Origin: Thiobacillus sp. | Lineage (GTDB): Bacteria; Pseudomonadota; Gammaproteobacteria; Burkholderiales; Thiobacillaceae | Direction: 5' to 3' | DNA: 64,000 nucleotides | Assembly: GCA_016124745.1 (NCBI GenBank) | Contig: WGNC01000014.1 | Coordinates: 1-64,000 of the forward strand | In this document: one piece after another, positions 60,333 to 64,000 of the stretch | Layout of the letters: each line of letters opens with the position of its first letter | Position numbering within the stretch: the stretch's first letter is position 1 | Program-made: the position numbers and the translations under genes | The notes under the pieces: model-generated | What the model saw: only the letters and a program-made list of their open reading frames with translations | Told to the model about the DNA's origin: nothing | Databases searched by the model: none

Positions 60333-63300
60333 TCATGAGAAGCGTGCACGCCATCCCTTGAGCATGGCTTCGAGCCGCGCCATGCTCACATAGAAGGTCG
60401 GCGTGATGTAGAGCGTGAGGAATTGCGAGAACAGCAAGCCGCCGACCACGGCGATGCCGAGCGGGCGCCGCGCCTCGCCCCCGGCGCCAAAGCCGATGGC
60501 GATCGGCAGGGTGGCGAAAATGGCGGCGAAGGTGGTCATCATGATCGGCCGCAGCCGCACCTGGCAGGCCTCGACGATGGCGTCTTCCGCGCTCGGGCCG
60601 GCCCGCTGCCGGGTCAGCGCGAAGTCGATCATCATGATCCCGTTCTTCTTCACCAGCCCTACCAGCAGGATGATGCCGACGAAGCTGAAGATGTTGAGTT
60701 CCTCGTCCATCAGCAGCAGCACCAGCAGCGCACCGAATCCCGCCAGCGGCAGTGCGGTGAGGATGGTGAGCGGATGGCCGAGATGCTCGTACAGCACTGC
60801 CAGCACCATGTAGATGACGACGACTGTGAACAGCAGCAGCAATGGCAGCTGTACGGTGGATTCCTTGAATTTCTGCGCGGCCCCGGTGAATTCCAGCGCC
60901 ACCTCGGGCGGCACCACTTCCTTCGCCGCGGCGTATGCGGCGGCCAGCGCCTGGTCGAGCGAGACGCCGGCAGCAAGGTTGAACGACAGGGTGACGGCGG
61001 GCTGCTGGCCGTAGTGGTTCACCGCAATGGGTCCCACCCCTGCCGCGACCCGGGCGACCGCGTCGAGCCGGGTGAGCCTGCCGTCCGCGGTCTGCAACGG
61101 CAACTGGCCGATGATGGACGGATTGAGCTGTGCCTCGGGCAAGGCCTTGATGCTGACGTCGTACTGGTCGCTGGCGCCGTAGATCTGGCTGATCCGCCGC
61201 CCGCCCAGTGCATCGTAGAGCGTCTGCTGCACCTGTTCGGCGGTGACGCCGAGTCGTGCCGCCTCGATCGGGTCGAGGCTGACGCGCAGCTCGGGGTTGC
61301 GCAGTTCCAGATCGCTGTTGACGTCCTCGATCTCCGCCACGCCTTCGAGCCGCTTCTCGACCGCGGCCGAAGCCGACTTCAGGGTTTCGAAATCGCCCGA
61401 TGTCAGCGTCAGCTGGTAGTCGCTGCTGGAGGCCAGCGCCCCGACGTTGATCGATGCCGGATTCTGCAGCGTGACGTTGACGCCGCTGATCTTGCGCGTG
61501 GCCGCCTTCAATTCGTCGATCACGGCGTCCGCACCCGGCCGCGTGTCGCGCGGCGCCAGTCGCATGACCAGGCGGCCTGCGTTGCTGCCGGACACGCCGC
61601 CGCCGCGCTGCCCCGCGCTTGACATCAGGCCTTCGACTGCCGGATTGCTCTGCACGATGGCCGCGACCCTTTCCTGGCGACGGCTCAGCTCCTCGAACGG
61701 GATGCCCTCTGGGTACTGGATGTTCGCGAAAATCATCCCGGAATCGACGCGCGGAATGAAACCCTGCTTGACCTGCCCGGCCAGCCACAGCATTGCACCC
61801 AGCACCGCCAGCGACAGCAGCAGCATCGCGCGGCGGTGGCGCATGCTGGCGCGCAGCGTGGTGCCGTAGAAGTCGCGAAAGCGGCTGAATCCGGCATCGA
61901 ACAGGCGCGACAACGGGTTGTCGAGCGGCTCGTTCACAAGCCCGCGCGCACACAGCATCGGCGTCAGCGTCAGCGACACCACGCCGGACAGCAGCACGGC
62001 CACGCCGATGCTGACGGCGAACTCCTGAAACAGCCGGCCGATCATGCCGCCGAGGAACAGGATCGGCAGGAACACGGCGGCGAGCGACAGCGTCATCGAC
62101 AGCACGGTGAAACCGATCTCCTGCGCGCCGTCGAGTGCGGCCTGCATGCGCGGCTTGCCCATTTCCAGATGGCGCGCGATGTTCTCGATCACCACCACGG
62201 CGTCGTCGACGACGAAGCCGATCGCCAGCGTGATCGCCATCAGCGAGAGGTTGTTGAGGCTGTAGCCGGCCAGATGCATGAAGGCGAAGGTACCGAGCAG
62301 CGAGCTCGGCAGCACCAGGGCGGCGATCAGCGTGGCGCGAACGTTGTGCAGGAAGGCGAAGATGACGAGGATCACCAGCAGCAGCGCGAGCATGAGGGTG
62401 ACGTTCACTTCGTGCAGCGATGCCTTGACGAAGAGCGAGCGGTCGAAATGCACCTGCAGGCGCACGCCGTCGGGCAGTTCCGACTCGATCTGGGGCAGCA
62501 TCGCGCGAATGCGGTCGGCGACCTCGACCGTGTTCGCGCCGGGCTGGCGCTGCACCGCCAGCACGATGGCGCGGGTGCCGTTGTACCAGGTCTTGCGCTT
62601 GTCGTCCTCGACGCCGTCCTCGGCGCGGCCGAGGTCCTTCACCCGCAGCGCCGTGCCGTCATGATAGGCCACGATGATGTCGCCGAAGCCGGCGGCGTTG
62701 GTCAGCGCCACCGGCGCCTTCACCGTATACGAGCGCGTCGCGCCGTCGAGCGTGCCGGACGGCAGGTTGGCGTTGGCGCCCTGCACCGCCGCGATCACTT
62801 CCGAGAAGGTCAGCCCGCGCTGCTGCAGTTTGGCGGGGTCGAGATACAGCCGCAGCGCGTATTTCTGCGACCCGTACACCAGCACCTGCGCCACCCCGGG
62901 CAGGCTCGACAGCCGCTGCGCCACACGCGAATCCGCGATGGCGTCGAGCTCGGTCAGCGGCAGGCGTTCGGCCGACATCGCCAGGTACAAAATGGGCGAA
63001 TCGGCCGGATTGATCTTGCGCAGCTGCGGCGGGTCCATGCCCTGCGGCAGATTGCGCGTCGCCTGCGCGATCGCGGTTTGCACGTCCTGTGCGGCGGCGT
63101 CGATGTCGCGCCCCAGATCGAATTGCAGGTTGATGTTGGTCGAGCCCTGGCCCGATGCCGAGCTCATCGATTCGATCCCGGCCACGGTCGACAGCTGCCG
63201 CTCGAGTGGCGTCGCCACGGTGTTGGCCATGGTTTCCGGATTGGCGCCGGGCAGGGACGCCGAGACGCGCAAGGTCGGGAAATCGACCTGCGGCAGGTCG

Positions 63301-63404
63301 TTCACCGGCATCTGCGAGTACGCGAGTACACCGAACAGTGCCATCGCCAGAACCAGCATCAGCGTGGCGACCGGACGCTCGATGAACACCCGCGACAGAT
63401 TCAT
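60333..63404 (-). CDS. RND-family efflux transporter permease
   Basis: A 1023-residue inner-membrane RND pump of the multidrug (HAE1) type. It starts MNLSRVFIERPVATLMLVLAM, has two sets of membrane helices and two large periplasmic domains, and carries the D/D pair region GFVVDDAVVVIENIARHLE in helix 4. The C-terminal helix 11-12 region is GLVKKNGIMMIDFAL. It resembles the MdtB/MdtC/MuxB-like branch. It exports hydrophobic or anionic compounds with a periplasmic adaptor and an outer-membrane channel. It starts within the adaptor's last codons (four-base overlap). The pump and the marR gene converge, with about 130 bases between their stops. Confidence 0.93.
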   Translation of the reverse strand: MNLSRVFIERPVATLMLVLAMALFGVLAYSQMPVNDLPQVDFPTLRVSASLPGANPETMANTVATPLERQLSTVAGIESMSSASGQGSTNINLQFDLGRDIDAAAQDVQTAIAQATRNLPQGMDPPQLRKINPADSPILYLAMSAERLPLTELDAIADSRVAQRLSSLPGVAQVLVYGSQKYALRLYLDPAKLQQRGLTFSEVIAAVQGANANLPSGTLDGATRSYTVKAPVALTNAAGFGDIIVAYHDGTALRVKDLGRAEDGVEDDKRKTWYNGTRAIVLAVQRQPGANTVEVADRIRAMLPQIESELPDGVRLQVHFDRSLFVKASLHEVNVTLMLALLLVILVIFAFLHNVRATLIAALVLPSSLLGTFAFMHLAGYSLNNLSLMAITLAIGFVVDDAVVVIENIARHLEMGKPRMQAALDGAQEIGFTVLSMTLSLAAVFLPILFLGGMIGRLFQEFAVSIGVAVLLSGVVSLTLTPMLCARGLVNEPLDNPLSRLFDAGFSRFRDFYGTTLRASMRHRRAMLLLSLAVLGAMLWLAGQVKQGFIPRVDSGMIFANIQYPEGIPFEELSRRQERVAAIVQSNPAVEGLMSSAGQRGGGVSGSNAGRLVMRLAPRDTRPGADAVIDELKAATRKISGVNVTLQNPASINVGALASSSDYQLTLTSGDFETLKSASAAVEKRLEGVAEIEDVNSDLELRNPELRVSLDPIEAARLGVTAEQVQQTLYDALGGRRISQIYGASDQYDVSIKALPEAQLNPSIIGQLPLQTADGRLTRLDAVARVAAGVGPIAVNHYGQQPAVTLSFNLAAGVSLDQALAAAYAAAKEVVPPEVALEFTGAAQKFKESTVQLPLLLLFTVVVIYMVLAVLYEHLGHPLTILTALPLAGFGALLVLLLMDEELNIFSFVGIILLVGLVKKNGIMMIDFALTRQRAGPSAEDAIVEACQVRLRPIMMTTFAAIFATLPIAIGFGAGGEARRPLGIAVVGGLLFSQFLTLYITPTFYVSMARLEAMLKGWRARFS

Positions 63405-64000
63405 GGCGCTTTGCCCACCCCGGCAGCTTGGTCAGCGTTCTTGTCGCCTTCGAGTTCGACCTTGCCGCCCGCCTTGAGGCGCTGCGGAATCTCGACCAGC
63501 ACCGGCTCGCCCGCGTGCAGCGCGCCTTCCACCACCTGATCGCCGTCCAGGCTGCGAATCTGCTCCACAGCTTGCACCACGGCCTTGCCGCCGCGCACCA
63601 CATAGACATAGGCGCCCTGCTGCGCATGCTGCAGTGCCGCTTCGGGCACCACCTTGGCGTTCGGCTCGCTACCGAGTTGCAAGCGCAGCTGCACGCCCTG
63701 TCCCGACAACAATGCCGGGGGCGTACCGATCAGGCGCACCTTGATCGGAACCGTGCCGGTGGTGGCGTCGATCTGTGCGTCGACGAACACCAGTTCCCCC
63801 TGCGCGCGCAGCGTGTGATCCGCATCGAAGAAGACGTCCGCCATCACCTTGCCCCGCTTTCGAGCCAGTGCCAGCTGCGGCCAGTCCTGCTGCGCCACAC
63901 TTGCCCGAACGTCGATTTCGTCCGTTGCCAGCAAGGTGGTGAGCGTCTCGCCGCCCGCCTGGACCAGGCTGCCCGGGCGCACCGCGATGCGGCCGACGCG
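63401..64000 (-). CDS. RND periplasmic adaptor subunit, 5' part outside the window
   Basis: The last 200 or so residues of a membrane-fusion protein that links the RND permease to an outer-membrane channel: lipoyl/beta-barrel portion (RIAVRPGSLVQAGGETLTTLLATDEIDV) and membrane-proximal domain (VPEAALQHAQQGAYVYVVRGGKAVVQAV). The start lies beyond 64000. Its stop overlaps the permease start by four bases, showing translational coupling. Confidence 0.9.
   Translation of the reverse strand, partial: RVGRIAVRPGSLVQAGGETLTTLLATDEIDVRASVAQQDWPQLALARKRGKVMADVFFDADHTLRAQGELVFVDAQIDATTGTVPIKVRLIGTPPALLSGQGVQLRLQLGSEPNAKVVPEAALQHAQQGAYVYVVRGGKAVVQAVEQIRSLDGDQVVEGALHAGEPVLVEIPQRLKAGGKVELEGDKNADQAAGVGKAP

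Overview
The window is GC-rich, densely packed DNA from a betaproteobacterium. The gene content points to a chemolithotrophic, Thiobacillus-like member of the Nitrosomonadales. The evidence is the sucrose-phosphate synthase/phosphatase pair with amylosucrase, a persulfide/rhodanese operon, a rubrerythrin/rubredoxin operon, an Anbu-type proteasome homologue, and many short palindromic elements with a CTTCGACAAGCTCAGG-type core. The genus is inference; no rRNA or tRNA gene was recognised.

Layout. 1-5.5 kb: copper-exporting P-type ATPase, a TonB-family protein, a dienelactone-hydrolase-like protein and two DUF302 proteins. 5.6-7.8 kb: the nitrate-responsive regulators nasT and nasS. 8.0-9.9 kb: minCDE. 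10.1-17 kb: Anbu protease, a globin, a large transglutaminase/DUF2126 protein, a ParA-like ATPase and a second transglutaminase. 17.1-21.1 kb: nitrate ABC transporter (nrtABD) and a truncated haemoglobin. 21.8-22.6 kb: a Met-rich protein of 13-residue repeats. 22.8-29.0 kb: two convergent copies of an ATP-grasp plus alpha-E module, the second with a VOC/HPPD-like enzyme. 29.2-36 kb: nirD, nirB, a ybiB-like gene and nasA. 36.5-47 kb: a glycosyltransferase-P450 pair, OmpA-like lipoprotein, YceI, cytochrome c, a frameshifted lipoprotein, Hsp20, a CNNM/CorC protein and a Crp/Fnr regulator. 47.1-50.5 kb: persulfide-handling operon. 50.5-52.9 kb: rubrerythrin, rubredoxin, reductase and a QueD-like protein. 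53.3-59.5 kb: sucrose metabolism. 59.7-64 kb: a MarR regulator and an RND pump cut by the window end.

The main finding is regulatory. Nine sigma-54-type promoters (seven with TGGCA[CT] and [CT]TGC at exact GG-N10-GC spacing, two with one mismatch) lie before nasT, nasS, the globin, the DUF2126 transglutaminase, nrtA, both ATP-grasp/alpha-E operons, nirB and nasA. Four of these have a perfect NtrC-type dyad GCAC-N7-GTGC about 65-100 bp upstream. The poorly understood ATP-grasp/alpha-E/transglutaminase/Anbu system therefore appears to be wired into the same nitrogen-limitation regulon as nitrate assimilation. This suggests it makes, modifies or breaks down a nitrogen-containing peptide-like compound. 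In the nasT and nrtA leaders an intrinsic terminator sits between the sigma-54 promoter and the gene, as expected for NasT (ANTAR) antitermination.

Three families of small elements with terminal inverted repeats are scattered through the window. In places they supply a stop codon, border a ribosome binding site, or truncate a gene. A different palindrome has inserted in frame into nirB and into the start of the rubredoxin-reductase gene.
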